From contig NZ_JAAQPH010000004.1 of assembly GCF_011683915.1 (NCBI RefSeq), positions 1 through 64,000 on the forward strand: DNA of 64,000 nucleotides, given 5' to 3'. Shown here piece after piece: positions 25,101 to 34,972 of the stretch (positions within the stretch are counted from its first letter, which is position 1; every line of letters begins with the position of its first letter). This DNA is from Pelagibius litoralis. Lineage in GTDB: Bacteria > Pseudomonadota > Alphaproteobacteria > Kiloniellales > Kiloniellaceae. A program made the position numbers and the translations under genes. Below the pieces are notes generated by a model. That model saw only the letters and a program-made list of their open reading frames with translations, ran no database searches and was not told the DNA's origin.

Positions 25101-25553
25101 GATCAGCGCGCCGTAGGAAGAGGCGAGGGCGGCGATGACGATGATCGTCAGGGGCTTGCGCAGGGCCCGGTACCAGGACGGTGTGTGTCCCGCCGCGATG
25201 CTGCGCAAATCGCCGAAGTAGACCCCGGCAAAGCCGATGGTCATGAGCAGCAGGCCATAGACCGGGTTCAGCAGCAGCGCCAGCCAGCCGATGAGCGCCG
25301 GTACGACCGACCAGCCCAGCCGCCGGTAGCCGATCGCCACACTGCGGTCGGCCATGGCGAGACCCCAGTGGACCGCCCCCATGAAAGACAGGATGACCGC
25401 GCCGTAGGCGAGTTGGATATCCAGGGCGATGAGGTTTTGCGGGTAGCCGGCAAGCCAGACGCCGAAGCCCGCGGCGACGAAGGGGATCAGCCCCGCGAAA
25501 CCGAGCACGAGCGCCGGGCGCGGTACCTCGGCCAAGGTGGGTTTGCCCGGCAC
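25089..25553 (-). CDS. DUF3429 family membrane protein
   Basis: 154 residues with four to five membrane helices. The DUF3429 pattern shows as 'LGFAGLIPFVAAGFGVW', 'YGAVILSFMGAVHWGLAM', 'WSVVPALIGWLALLLNP' and 'TPSWYRALRKPLT'. The family (yeast and proteobacterial inner-membrane or mitochondrial proteins) has no established function. A DUF1232 gene lies 3 nt upstream on the same strand, so the two are probably transcribed together. Confidence 0.85.
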   Translation of the reverse strand: MPGKPTLAEVPRPALVLGFAGLIPFVAAGFGVWLAGYPQNLIALDIQLAYGAVILSFMGAVHWGLAMADRSVAIGYRRLGWSVVPALIGWLALLLNPVYGLLLMTIGFAGVYFGDLRSIAAGHTPSWYRALRKPLTIIVIAALASSYGALILRV

Positions 25554-25556
25554 GGT

Positions 25557-25958
25557 CTAGGCGATGCTTTTCTTCAGGCCCAGGCGCCGCAGGGCTCTTT
25601 TGGCCCGCTGCCGGTGCCGGCTTTTTATATGGCTGGAAACCAGGCTGAGGGTTGCGAACAGAACCGTGGCGTCATCGGTGAAGCCGAGGCCGGCGATGAA
25701 ATCGGGGATCATGTCGCTGGGCACCACGAAGTAGGCCAGCGCCGCCATCAGCATGGCCTTGACGGTTGAGGGTGTCGCCGGATCGGTCGCGCAGTAGTAG
25801 GCCGCGGTGGCTTCCTCCAGAAAGGGCGCCTTGCCGACAGTCAGGCGCATTTTTGCCCAAAAGCTGCGGGTTACCGCCGTTTCGTCACGCCGGTGCCGCT
25901 CCGCATCGTAGGGCACGAGGGCCCGCCCGGTCGTCGCACTGTCGTCGGTCATGGCCAT
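25557..25958 (-). CDS. DUF1232 (YkvA) family protein
   Basis: 133 residues. The DUF1232 core is 'ALAYFVVPSDMIPDFIAGLG' followed by 'DDATVLFATLSLVSSHIK', a membrane-associated segment of unknown function. The C-terminus is strongly basic ('KSRHRQRAKRALRRLGLKK'). A longer frame extends to 26189 but has no family content and would overlap the acetyltransferase on the other strand. The ATG at 25958 (or 25952) fits the family length. It precedes the DUF3429 gene by 3 nt. Confidence 0.85.
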   Translation of the reverse strand: MAMTDDSATTGRALVPYDAERHRRDETAVTRSFWAKMRLTVGKAPFLEEATAAYYCATDPATPSTVKAMLMAALAYFVVPSDMIPDFIAGLGFTDDATVLFATLSLVSSHIKSRHRQRAKRALRRLGLKKSIA

Positions 25959-26170
25959 AATATGGTTCGCGGACCGCTGCTGCGCAATGGCCGGCGGGGT
26001 CTCCCGCCGGAAGGCGCGTCCCAGGCCAGGCGGCGGTATGTCGCAGGGCTGTGAAGATGGCTTGCGGAAGGTCTTGTCCGATAGGATGATCCGCGCTCTT
26101 CCGGTGATGAATGCAAGGCCTGCGCATCCCCGGTCGCCTCCCCACCACCGCAGTGCCAGGTCGCAGACAC

Positions 26171-26845
26171 ATGCCTTTGCTCGACGCATCGAAGAAGCAT
26201 CCCATGGTGATGCCGGACGGCACCGTCATCGAACAGGTCGTGTACCTGAAGAACGTGATCGACCACCCGCGCATCGCGGTCGGGGACCACAGTTACTATC
26301 ATGACTTCCAGTTGCGCGACGACTACGCGGCAACCATCGCGCCGTATCTCTTTCCCCTCAGCCCGGAGAAACTGGTGATCGGCAGGTTCGCCCAGATTGC
26401 CCACGGGGTGCGTTTCATCACCAGTTCCGCCAACCATGACATGAGCGGCTTTTCGACCTATCCCTTCTGGAATTTCATGATGACGGAGGAGACCACGGCG
26501 GCCGCCGTGAAGGATCTCTTCGCAACGACGGCAAACAAGGGCGACACCGTTATCGGCAACGATGTGTGGATCGGCATGGAAGCCGTCGTCATGCCCGGCG
26601 TGACCATCGGCGACGGTGCCATCGTCAGCGCCAGGGCCGTGGTCGTGAAAGACGTCGCGCCCTACACCATCGTCGGCGGCAATCCGGCCAGGCCGGTGAA
26701 GAAGCGGTTTTCCGACGATGTGATCGAGGCGCTTCTCGATGTGCAGTGGTGGACCTGGCCGACCGCGGTCATCGAAAAAAATCTCGATGTCATAACCGGC
26801 GCCGACATCGATGCTTTGCGCAGCCGCGCCGCGGCTTTGAAATAG
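26171..26845 (+). CDS. CatB-related O-acetyltransferase (xenobiotic/hexapeptide type)
   Basis: A 224-residue left-handed beta-helix acetyltransferase. Hexapeptide repeats run through '[20 protein letters not shown]', '[19 protein letters not shown]' and '[18 protein letters not shown]'. The catalytic histidine is in 'SSANHDMSG' near residue 89. CatB-type enzymes acetylate chloramphenicol, streptogramins or sugar hydroxyls using acetyl-CoA as a trimer. A chromosomal member is often not a resistance determinant, so no drug substrate should be assumed. A start at 26111 is possible, but 26171 matches the family N-terminus. Confidence 0.85.
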   Translation: MPLLDASKKHPMVMPDGTVIEQVVYLKNVIDHPRIAVGDHSYYHDFQLRDDYAATIAPYLFPLSPEKLVIGRFAQIAHGVRFITSSANHDMSGFSTYPFWNFMMTEETTAAAVKDLFATTANKGDTVIGNDVWIGMEAVVMPGVTIGDGAIVSARAVVVKDVAPYTIVGGNPARPVKKRFSDDVIEALLDVQWWTWPTAVIEKNLDVITGADIDALRSRAAALK

Positions 26846-26936
26846 ACCGACCGCGAAATCCAGTGCCGCCGCTTCGCGGTCTTCCGGCCATTGTTGAACC
26901 GGGTTGGAGCGCGGCGGCAATCGGGGAGTGACTTTT

Positions 26937-27509
26937 TTGACCACCGGCCATGTCTACATTGCAGTATCCCTCGACGGTTTCATCGCCGCGCCGGACGGCG
27001 GTCTGGACTGGCTGATGAAGCAGCCGACCGAGGGCGAAGACCACGGCTACGACGACTTCATGGATAGCGTCGACGGGCTGGTCATGGGCAGGGCTACCTA
27101 TGAGAAGGTCCTCACCTTTGGCGCATGGCCCTATGCCAAGCCCGTTGTCGTGTTGAGCCGCTCGCTTGCGGCGCGCGATCTGCGCGAAGACCTTGTCGGC
27201 AAGGTGCGGATTGTCGGCGACAGTCCGAAACAGGTAATGGATGCCTTATCGAAAGAGGGCTGGCGGCGCGCCTACATCGATGGCGGTCAGCTCATCCAGG
27301 CTTTTCTGCGCGAGAACCTGATATCGGATCTCGTGCTGACCCGGATTCCGATTCTCCTCGGCAGCGGCATTCCGCTGTTCGGGCGATTGGATGAAGCGGT
27401 CGACCTGAAGCACGTCAAGACGGTGGACTATCCATCCGGTCTGGTGCAGTCGACATACCAAGTGATCCGCCCTGCCAGTCCGGAATCACCTCTGCCGTCT
27501 TCAGGATAA
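26937..27509 (+). CDS. Dihydrofolate reductase-like / RibD C-terminal domain protein
   Basis: About 190 residues of the RibD-C fold (YwjB/YyaP group): 'VYIAVSLDGFIAAPDGGLDW' at the N-terminus, 'DGLVMGRATYEKVLTFGAWP', 'YIDGGQLIQAFLRENLI' and 'TRIPILLGSGIPLFG'. These stand-alone proteins bind NADPH. They are not the true FolA, and their substrate is unknown. The TTG at 26937 sits 7 nt from a GGGGAG sequence. A GTG at 26928 directly abuts it, and a TTG at 26904 would add residues without homology. The start is therefore uncertain by a few codons. Confidence 0.85.
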   Translation: MTTGHVYIAVSLDGFIAAPDGGLDWLMKQPTEGEDHGYDDFMDSVDGLVMGRATYEKVLTFGAWPYAKPVVVLSRSLAARDLREDLVGKVRIVGDSPKQVMDALSKEGWRRAYIDGGQLIQAFLRENLISDLVLTRIPILLGSGIPLFGRLDEAVDLKHVKTVDYPSGLVQSTYQVIRPASPESPLPSSG

Positions 27510-27526
27510 AACGGGCTGCCGCAGGT

Positions 27527-28249
27527 TCAGATCCCGCTTGCGTCGCTGTAGCGGCCTTCGCGCAAAAGCGGGACGGCGGTGCTGCTGTCCTCCGCCGTGG
27601 CCCAGGCGACGTCGTCGGGGTAGCCCGCCGCGATCAGCTCCTGGCCGGAGGGGCAGAGCGCCAGGGCGTCGGCGAGATCGCCGCGTAGTTCCCGGTAAGC
27701 CGCGGCGGCGGCCTTTGCGTCGGGGCTCAAGCGGCCCTTCAGCCGGGCCAGGACGGCGCCGGCGCCCAGCAGGTCTTCCAGGGCGGGCCGCAGACTGCCG
27801 TCGGGCCAGTGCTCGCCGGCGGCGATGACGGCGATGCGGGTCTGCTCCCGCTTCGCCGCCCCAGCCTGCAAAGCCGCCACGACGGCGGTGGCATTGCGCA
27901 GGCAGGCGGCATAGGCCGGTTTGCCGTCGACCAGGGTCGACAGCGTTGCGCCATTGGGCGAGGGCAGGACCAGCCGGTCGCCGGCAGCGAGCTGATCCAG
28001 GCTCGGCGGTGAGAGACTGGGGCCTCCGGCACGCCTTGGGCCGGCAAGCCGTGCTTCGTGCTCCGCAGCGAAGGCCGCCGCCGTGTCGTCTCGGTAGCGG
28101 TAGGGTATGACCTCTGCCCCCCGTGAAACAGCGACGTCGACAGCGGTGGAAAAGGACAGGGCATCGACGATCACGATGAGATCGCTGACCGGCAGGCGGT
28201 CGCGAAGCCCGGCGCTGCCCCAGGCAAAATCGATCGTCACCTCAGACAT
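27527..28249 (-). CDS. 2-phosphosulfolactate phosphatase family protein (ComB-like)
   Basis: 240 residues. The ComB pattern is clear: 'VIVDALSFSTAVDVAVSRGA' at about residues 25-44, 'RLVLPSPNGATLSTL', 'ACLRNATAVVAAL', 'IAVIAAGEHWPDGSLRPALE' and 'CPSGQELIAAGYPDDVAWA'. ComB dephosphorylates 2-phosphosulfolactate in coenzyme M synthesis. Bacterial homologues probably act on sulfolactate or other phospho-acids, since no coenzyme M genes are near. The ATG at 28249 gives the family N-terminus. A frame to 28327 includes repeat-derived sequence. Confidence 0.85.
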   Translation of the reverse strand: MSEVTIDFAWGSAGLRDRLPVSDLIVIVDALSFSTAVDVAVSRGAEVIPYRYRDDTAAAFAAEHEARLAGPRRAGGPSLSPPSLDQLAAGDRLVLPSPNGATLSTLVDGKPAYAACLRNATAVVAALQAGAAKREQTRIAVIAAGEHWPDGSLRPALEDLLGAGAVLARLKGRLSPDAKAAAAAYRELRGDLADALALCPSGQELIAAGYPDDVAWATAEDSSTAVPLLREGRYSDASGI

Positions 28250-28280
28250 CTGTCGGATCCTGTTTCTGCCGTTGAAATAG

Positions 28281-28403
28281 ACTCTTTCATAGTTTGACGG
28301 CACCGGCCCGCTCCCCCTCCCGGCCACCCAATGCGATTATCCTGGTGGGTGGCCGGGAGGGGGAACGGGCTGGAACCGATCCGACGTCAGTCGAAAACGC
28401 TCT
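28281..28403. repeat. Dispersed repeat family B, copy 1
   Basis: The core 17-bp arms CCCCCTCCCGGCCACCC and GGGTGGCCGGGAGGGGG are perfect complements around about 17 nt. The flanks TTTGACGGCACCGGCC and GGTTCC...GACTGACGTCG extend the unit to about 120 bp. Its reverse complement matches 63071-63190 closely. It lies between comB and the kinase gene. Confidence 0.85.
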
Positions 28404-28427
28404 AGCGCCGGGAGACTGCCGGATCGC

Positions 28428-30365
<1,938 letters not shown>

Positions 30366-30732
30366 GCGTAAACTCTAAAATATGAATTCAATAAAAACGA
30401 CGGCGTGAGACTGAATGCTCTCTTGGTTCATCAAATCGGGGACTGCACGTCAAAGTTAAAATGAAAGCGGTCTTCTTGCCAGTTATTTACTTGCGGGGGC
30501 TTTTACAGAAAGAGGAGGCCGGGCGGCCGCGATTTCAATGGCGCGCGGTGAAATGCGTCGCGACGAATTGAGTTGCGGTGAAAAGTGTCGAAGAAAAAAG
30601 CCTCGAGATGAAAAGCGTCTCGGGCGGCTGCTTGCGGGGAGGCTGCGGTGAGGGTCTTGCATCCGGATGAAGCCGGGTTGGCTTCATCCGGATGGGTTGG
30701 GTCAGGATGGATCGTGCCGCGATGCCCTGGTA
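30366..30732. other. 367-bp intergenic region with hairpin
   Basis: The first 120 bp are AT-rich and probably carry the kinase promoter. After that come degenerate GGTGAAAAG(T/C)GTC units (about 30550-30625) and the long perfect hairpin at 30660-30694. No supportable gene was seen. Confidence 0.6.
30660..30694. terminator. Perfect 15-bp hairpin downstream of the acidic-protein gene
   Basis: CATCCGGATGAAGCC and GGCTTCATCCGGATG are exact complements around a GGGTT loop, 38 bp after the minus-strand stop at 30733. No clear U-tract follows on either strand, so termination may need another factor, or the hairpin may protect the 3' end. Confidence 0.55.
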
Positions 30733-32190
30733 TCAGGCGGAGGCTGCCGCATCCATGGGCGGTTCTTCAACGGGATCGCTCTCGGCGGGATCGTTCTCAG
30801 CTGCCGCCGGTTCTTCGCTGGCGGGTTCCTGGCTTGCCTTGCGCTGCGCTTCCGCACGCTCCAGTTCTTTCGCCAGATCCCCCACCCGGCGGATGATTTC
30901 CTTCACCGAGGGTGTGTCGCTACTGGCTTCGTCCTCGACGATCACCGGTTCCTTGTCTGCCTGGGCGTCCGCCGGGCTGTCTGCGCCGGTCTCGGCTGCC
31001 GGCTCGGCGGCGGCCTCAGCCATGTCGTCGCTCTGCGCGTCGGTATCGGCGAGTTCGGGTGCGGCTTCTTCAACCGATTCCTCGGTCATGACGGGCGCTT
31101 CGCCGTCGTCGCCCGCGACCTCGGCTTCGCTGCCTTCGCTTTCCGCTGCAGCATCGGCCTCCGGCATCTCGGCAACCGGGTCTTCGGCAGGGGCATCCTC
31201 AGTCGCAGCAGACTCTGCTTCGGCCGCTTCTACTTCGGCCATGGCATCGACGGACACATCGCTATCGGCCGCATCATCGTTGGCCTGAGTGTCAGGTTGG
31301 GCTTCTTCAGCTTCCATGGCCGGAGAGTCTTCCGGGCCGCCGTCTTCCATAGCGGCTTCTTCGGCCGGCTCTTCAGCGGGCATTTCCGCTGCGGCGTCTT
31401 CGGTTGCAACGTCCTCGATTACAACGTCCTCGGCTGCAACGTCTTCAGCCGGTGCCGCTTCGGCTGGGGCCTCTGCAAGGGGATCTTCCGCAGTTACGTC
31501 GTCTTCGGCGGCGGCCGGTTCTTCCATGGCCGCGAGGGCCTCGTCTTCCTCCGCCGCCATCTCCGGCTCTTCCGCCCCTTCGATTGCTTCCGCGTCCGGC
31601 GCCTCTGCTTCTTCGCTCTCTGGCGCAGCGCTCTCTGGCAACTCTGCTTCCGCCTCAGGTTCCGGATCGCTGCTGTCGATTTCGGACGCCTCGATCTCAT
31701 CCTGCCCGGCTTCGGGGCTTTCAGCTTCGATGGCCTCGGCGGCAGCCTCTTCGGCCGGCGGCGCCGTGTCGTCCTCTCCAGCTTCTGCTGAGACTTCCTC
31801 TGCGGCAGTCTCTTCTGCGGCAGTCTCCTCCGCCGCGCTCTCTTCATCCTGCGGCGCCTCGTCTGACGTGGCCCCATCTGGCGTGCCGCCGCCGCCGACC
31901 AGGGCGATCACCCGGGTCTCGAGGTTCTGAAGGGTCTGGGTGAAGGTTTTCTCTTCGATCGACAGCAGAAGCGAGTGCAGCATGCTGCGCAGCTCTTCGT
32001 TCTCCTGGGTCACGCGGGCCGTCTCGGCGATCTGATTTTCGATCTCGGCACGGGCGGCGATCAACTGGCCCTCGATGGTCTCGAGAAGGCCGATCAGACG
32101 GTCGCTATAGTGTTCTTGCTGCTCGTCGATCAGGCCAAAACGTTGCTCGGCGGCTTCCACGCGCTGGCGCAGGTCGTTTATTTCGGTCAT
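30733..32190 (-). CDS. Acidic Ala/Glu-rich coiled-coil protein of unknown function
   Basis: 485 residues. Residues 1-95 are a confident coiled coil ('EINDLRQRVEAAEQRFGLID', 'LIAARAEIENQIAETARVTQ', 'LRSMLHSLLLSIEEKTF'). Residues about 100-415 are extremely rich in Ala, Glu, Asp, Pro and Ser, with degenerate AAEE/AAEDV units and almost no basic residues. A short conserved-looking helix 'SVKEIIRRVGDLAKELERAE' near residue 430 precedes an acidic tail. It has no signal peptide or membrane segment. It lies 123 bp downstream of the Mla-type operon on the same strand. Reverse-strand frames across it are composition artefacts. I do not recognise a family. Confidence 0.75.
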   Translation of the reverse strand: MTEINDLRQRVEAAEQRFGLIDEQQEHYSDRLIGLLETIEGQLIAARAEIENQIAETARVTQENEELRSMLHSLLLSIEEKTFTQTLQNLETRVIALVGGGGTPDGATSDEAPQDEESAAEETAAEETAAEEVSAEAGEDDTAPPAEEAAAEAIEAESPEAGQDEIEASEIDSSDPEPEAEAELPESAAPESEEAEAPDAEAIEGAEEPEMAAEEDEALAAMEEPAAAEDDVTAEDPLAEAPAEAAPAEDVAAEDVVIEDVATEDAAAEMPAEEPAEEAAMEDGGPEDSPAMEAEEAQPDTQANDDAADSDVSVDAMAEVEAAEAESAATEDAPAEDPVAEMPEADAAAESEGSEAEVAGDDGEAPVMTEESVEEAAPELADTDAQSDDMAEAAAEPAAETGADSPADAQADKEPVIVEDEASSDTPSVKEIIRRVGDLAKELERAEAQRKASQEPASEEPAAAENDPAESDPVEEPPMDAAASA

Positions 32191-32313
32191 AGGAGAAAAA
32201 TCCCTTAACTGCAGAGGCCTGCAGTATGTCGGGAAAAGGTTTGTTTTTTCCTAATGGCAAGACTTTGTTTACCAAGCCGATTAAGGTCTCGCGCCCCTAC
32301 CTCTGTGCTTTGT

Positions 32314-33066
32314 TTAGCCGCTCGGTTTCAGCCGTGGCCGGCCGCGGCTGACCGCCACATCGCCCTCGATCAGGGTCCATTCGACGATCTGGCGCATGAC
32401 CTTTCCCAGGGCATCGTCAAAGGCGACGATGACGGCACTGAGTTGATCGACTTCGGCTTCGACGAAGTGCTGGAACGACTGCGAGGCGACGATCGAGCGG
32501 CGCGGCATCTGTACCAGCTTGGCATTCACGCCGACCCAGGCCTGCGGCTTGCCGTTGTTGTAGTAGATCGCCTGGAACTCGCGGAGCTCGGTCTTGAGGA
32601 TGAAATCGGCCCGCAGCCCCACGGATTCCCGGCCGATCGAAACGATCTTGCCGGAGTTCTCGAAGGATTCGATCATCAGGGTCTGGATCATCAGAGGCGC
32701 CCGGTCGGCCCAGCCGGAGCGGGCATAGTATTCCAACTGGGTCGGGCTGCGCTGCAGGGCGATGCGCGTGGTGTTGAGGCCGGCATTGGCAACCGGCGGC
32801 TCCAGGATCAACTGCCAGTTCGCCTGCGGCAGGTCCTGGCGGAAGGAACTTTTGGGCGTTAGCCGGTAAAGCTCCGGCGGCGGGCCCTGTCCGGGCACGC
32901 TCAGCCCGCAACCGGGCGCCAGGGCGACGACAGGCAGGGCTGCGACGGCGCGCAGCAGGCGGCGGCGTCCGACCTTAGGTTCGCGTTCCAGGTTGGGGCC
33001 CGCCGCTGGATCTACCGGACGGCAGGCCGCCAGGGCGCTGTTCGGTTTGCTATTGTTGTGCTTCAT
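32314..33066 (-). CDS. ABC-type transport auxiliary lipoprotein (PqiC/DUF330 family)
   Basis: 250 residues. The N-terminus has a twin-arginine-like 'RRRLLRAVAALPVVALAPGC' stretch ending in a lipobox-type cysteine (about residue 53). A PqiC-like domain follows ('ELYRLTPKSSF', 'TRIALQRSPTQLEYYARSGW', 'ADRAPLMIQTLMIESFENSG'). In PqiABC and related MCE systems this lipoprotein sits on the inner leaflet of the outer membrane and receives phospholipid from the MCE tunnel. Its start overlaps the end of the mlaD-like gene by 17 nt, confirming the operon. The cytosolic N-terminal extension before the signal is unusually long. Confidence 0.85.
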   Translation of the reverse strand: MKHNNSKPNSALAACRPVDPAAGPNLEREPKVGRRRLLRAVAALPVVALAPGCGLSVPGQGPPPELYRLTPKSSFRQDLPQANWQLILEPPVANAGLNTTRIALQRSPTQLEYYARSGWADRAPLMIQTLMIESFENSGKIVSIGRESVGLRADFILKTELREFQAIYYNNGKPQAWVGVNAKLVQMPRRSIVASQSFQHFVEAEVDQLSAVIVAFDDALGKVMRQIVEWTLIEGDVAVSRGRPRLKPSG

Positions 33067-34081
33067 AGCCTTGCTGCTGGTCTCCGAAGATGAAACGGGC
33101 GGGGTCTCTCTGAACCTCGGTGGTGACGCGGTTGAGCACCACGACCAGGTCGCGGGCCTCGGTCAGCAGGTTGGTGAGTTCATAGAGACCGGAATTGGCG
33201 AAATCGCGGATCGGCTCGCGATTCTCGGCGATCATGATTTCCAGCTGATTGGACGCCGAGGTCAGGTTTTCCGCCGTTACCTGCAGGCTGGAGATCAACT
33301 CGCGCGCGTCTTCGGCGGTCAGGGTGACCTCCCGGTCGATCGAGCCGGCCATCGATTCAAAGCTGGAAAGGGTCGTATTGGCGCGCTCGGTCAGCGTGCC
33401 GACGTTGGTTTCCAGAGAGCCGGCCATGGTTTCCAGGCTGCCGGTCGCGTCGCGCAGGTTCTCCATGGTCGCGGATGCATCGGCAATCAGGGAATCGATG
33501 TTGCCGCTGTTCTTGGCGATGGCGCCGGTTACCGCGCCCAGATTGGCGATCAGCCCTTCGATATTCTTGAGGTTGCGGTCGCTGAGCAGGGCCTGGGCCC
33601 GCCGCAGCAACAGGTTGACGTTATCCAGAACCTCCGGTGCGCCTTCAAGAACCTGTTCGAAGGAAGAGGTGCCGGGCGGGATCTCGGCATAGGTCTGGCC
33701 GGGCGGCGGCTCCAGGGGCGGGGCGTCGGGCGATCCGCCGGTCAGCAACACATAGCGTCCGCCGGTCAGGCCCTCCAGCTCCAGCACCGCTTCGCTGTCG
33801 CTGCGTACGGGGGTGCGCTTTTCCACCTCGATCCGGACGCGGATCGCGGTCGGGCGGTCGTCGTCCAGATCGACAGAGATGACCTCGCCGACGCGCACGC
33901 CGTTGTAGCGCACGGGGCTGCCCTCCTTCACGCCGGTCACGGCGCTTTCGAAAATGATGTCGTAGCGGGCGAAGTCGGTGTCGAACTGGAACTTGGCGAG
34001 CCAGAGCACGAAGCCGAGCAGGCCGAAAGCCAGCAGCAGCACGAAGAGTCCGACCATGATGTAGTTGGCGCGTGTCTCCAT
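33050..34081 (-). CDS. MlaD family protein (MCE domain, phospholipid transport)
   Basis: 343 residues. One N-terminal membrane helix ('YIMVGLFVLLLAFGLLGFVL', about 7-26) anchors the protein in the inner membrane. The MCE domain follows at about 38-120 ('GSPVRYNGVRVGEVISVDLD', 'LTGGRYVLLTGG'). The rest is a long helical region with regularly spaced 'LIANLGAVTGAIAKNSGNID'-type segments, like the needle-forming helices of long MCE proteins. It should form a periplasmic hexamer linking the MlaEF complex to the outer-membrane lipoprotein. Confidence 0.92.
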   Translation of the reverse strand: METRANYIMVGLFVLLLAFGLLGFVLWLAKFQFDTDFARYDIIFESAVTGVKEGSPVRYNGVRVGEVISVDLDDDRPTAIRVRIEVEKRTPVRSDSEAVLELEGLTGGRYVLLTGGSPDAPPLEPPPGQTYAEIPPGTSSFEQVLEGAPEVLDNVNLLLRRAQALLSDRNLKNIEGLIANLGAVTGAIAKNSGNIDSLIADASATMENLRDATGSLETMAGSLETNVGTLTERANTTLSSFESMAGSIDREVTLTAEDARELISSLQVTAENLTSASNQLEIMIAENREPIRDFANSGLYELTNLLTEARDLVVVLNRVTTEVQRDPARFIFGDQQQGYEAQQ

Positions 34082-34113
34082 GAAGCCCGTCAGTCCCCTT
34101 GTTTCGGTTTCAT

Positions 34114-34968
34114 TCAGGCCGTGCCCGCCGGTTGTGTACCGGCTTTTTCTGCGCTGCCTGCCGCGGCCCGTCCACGCGGGCCGCCGAAATATTCCTGAAT
34201 CCAGGGGTCCGGCTCACGCATGAGCGCGTCTATGGTCCCCACTTTTACACGTTTGTCCACCAGCACGGAAACCCGGTCGCAGATCGCATAGAGGGAGTCA
34301 AGGTCGTGGGTGACCATGACCACCGTCAGGCCCAGCGCCCGCTGCAGGTCGCCGATCAGGATATCGAAGTTGGCGGCGCCGATGGGGTCGAGACCTGCCG
34401 TCGGCTCGTCGAGGAACAGAATATCCGCGTCCAGCGCCAGGGCCCGGGCGAGACCGGCGCGCTTGCGCATGCCGCCGGAAAGTTCCGCCGGGTATTTGTG
34501 GGCCGCATCGGGCGGCAGGCCGACCATGGAAATCTTCACGTCGATCAGTTCCTGCCGCAAAGCCGGCGAGAGGTCGCTGTGCTCCTTCATCGGCACCTCG
34601 ATGTTCTGTGCCACCGTCAAAGAGGAAAATAGGGCGCCGTCCTGAAACAGCACCCCCCAACGCGACCGCATGGCCATAAGTTCGGCGCCGTTCAGGCCCG
34701 CCAGGTCGCGCCCGAAGACCGAAATGCGCCCGGCGGTGGGCTTGTTCAGGCCGATGATGGTGCGGATCAGCACCGACTTGCCGGTACCCGAACCGCCGAC
34801 CACCCCCATCACCTCGCCCGGCTGGACGCTGAAATCGAGATTTTCATGGATGACCGAGGTCCCGAACTGGGTTTTCAGCCCGCTGATCGACAGGACCGGC
34901 GGTGCCGCCCGATCCTGCGCGGCGCTGCCTGCGCCTTCGCCCGTACCCGCACCTTCCAGAGCCGCCAT
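34114..34968 (-). CDS. ABC transporter ATP-binding protein, MlaF type
   Basis: 284 residues with a Walker A 'GGSGTGKSVLIRTIIGL', Q-loop 'GVLFQDGALFSSLTVAQNI', signature 'LSGGMRKRAGLARALALDAD' and Walker B 'ILFLDEPTAGLDPIG'. The 'SGGMRKR' signature and 'FQDGALF' Q-loop are typical of MlaF ATPases that energise phospholipid movement. It has Ala/Gly-rich tails at both ends. It starts 4 nt after the MlaE-like stop, implying coupled translation. Confidence 0.94.
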   Translation of the reverse strand: MAALEGAGTGEGAGSAAQDRAAPPVLSISGLKTQFGTSVIHENLDFSVQPGEVMGVVGGSGTGKSVLIRTIIGLNKPTAGRISVFGRDLAGLNGAELMAMRSRWGVLFQDGALFSSLTVAQNIEVPMKEHSDLSPALRQELIDVKISMVGLPPDAAHKYPAELSGGMRKRAGLARALALDADILFLDEPTAGLDPIGAANFDILIGDLQRALGLTVVMVTHDLDSLYAICDRVSVLVDKRVKVGTIDALMREPDPWIQEYFGGPRGRAAAGSAEKAGTQPAGTA

Positions 34969-34972
34969 GCCG

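Noticed and set aside
30667-31791. 374-codon plus-strand frame opposite the acidic protein, plus Ala/Ser-rich frames nearby
   Set aside because: These come from the Glu/Ala codon bias of the real minus-strand gene; the residues (Phe/Gly/Cys-rich) look random.
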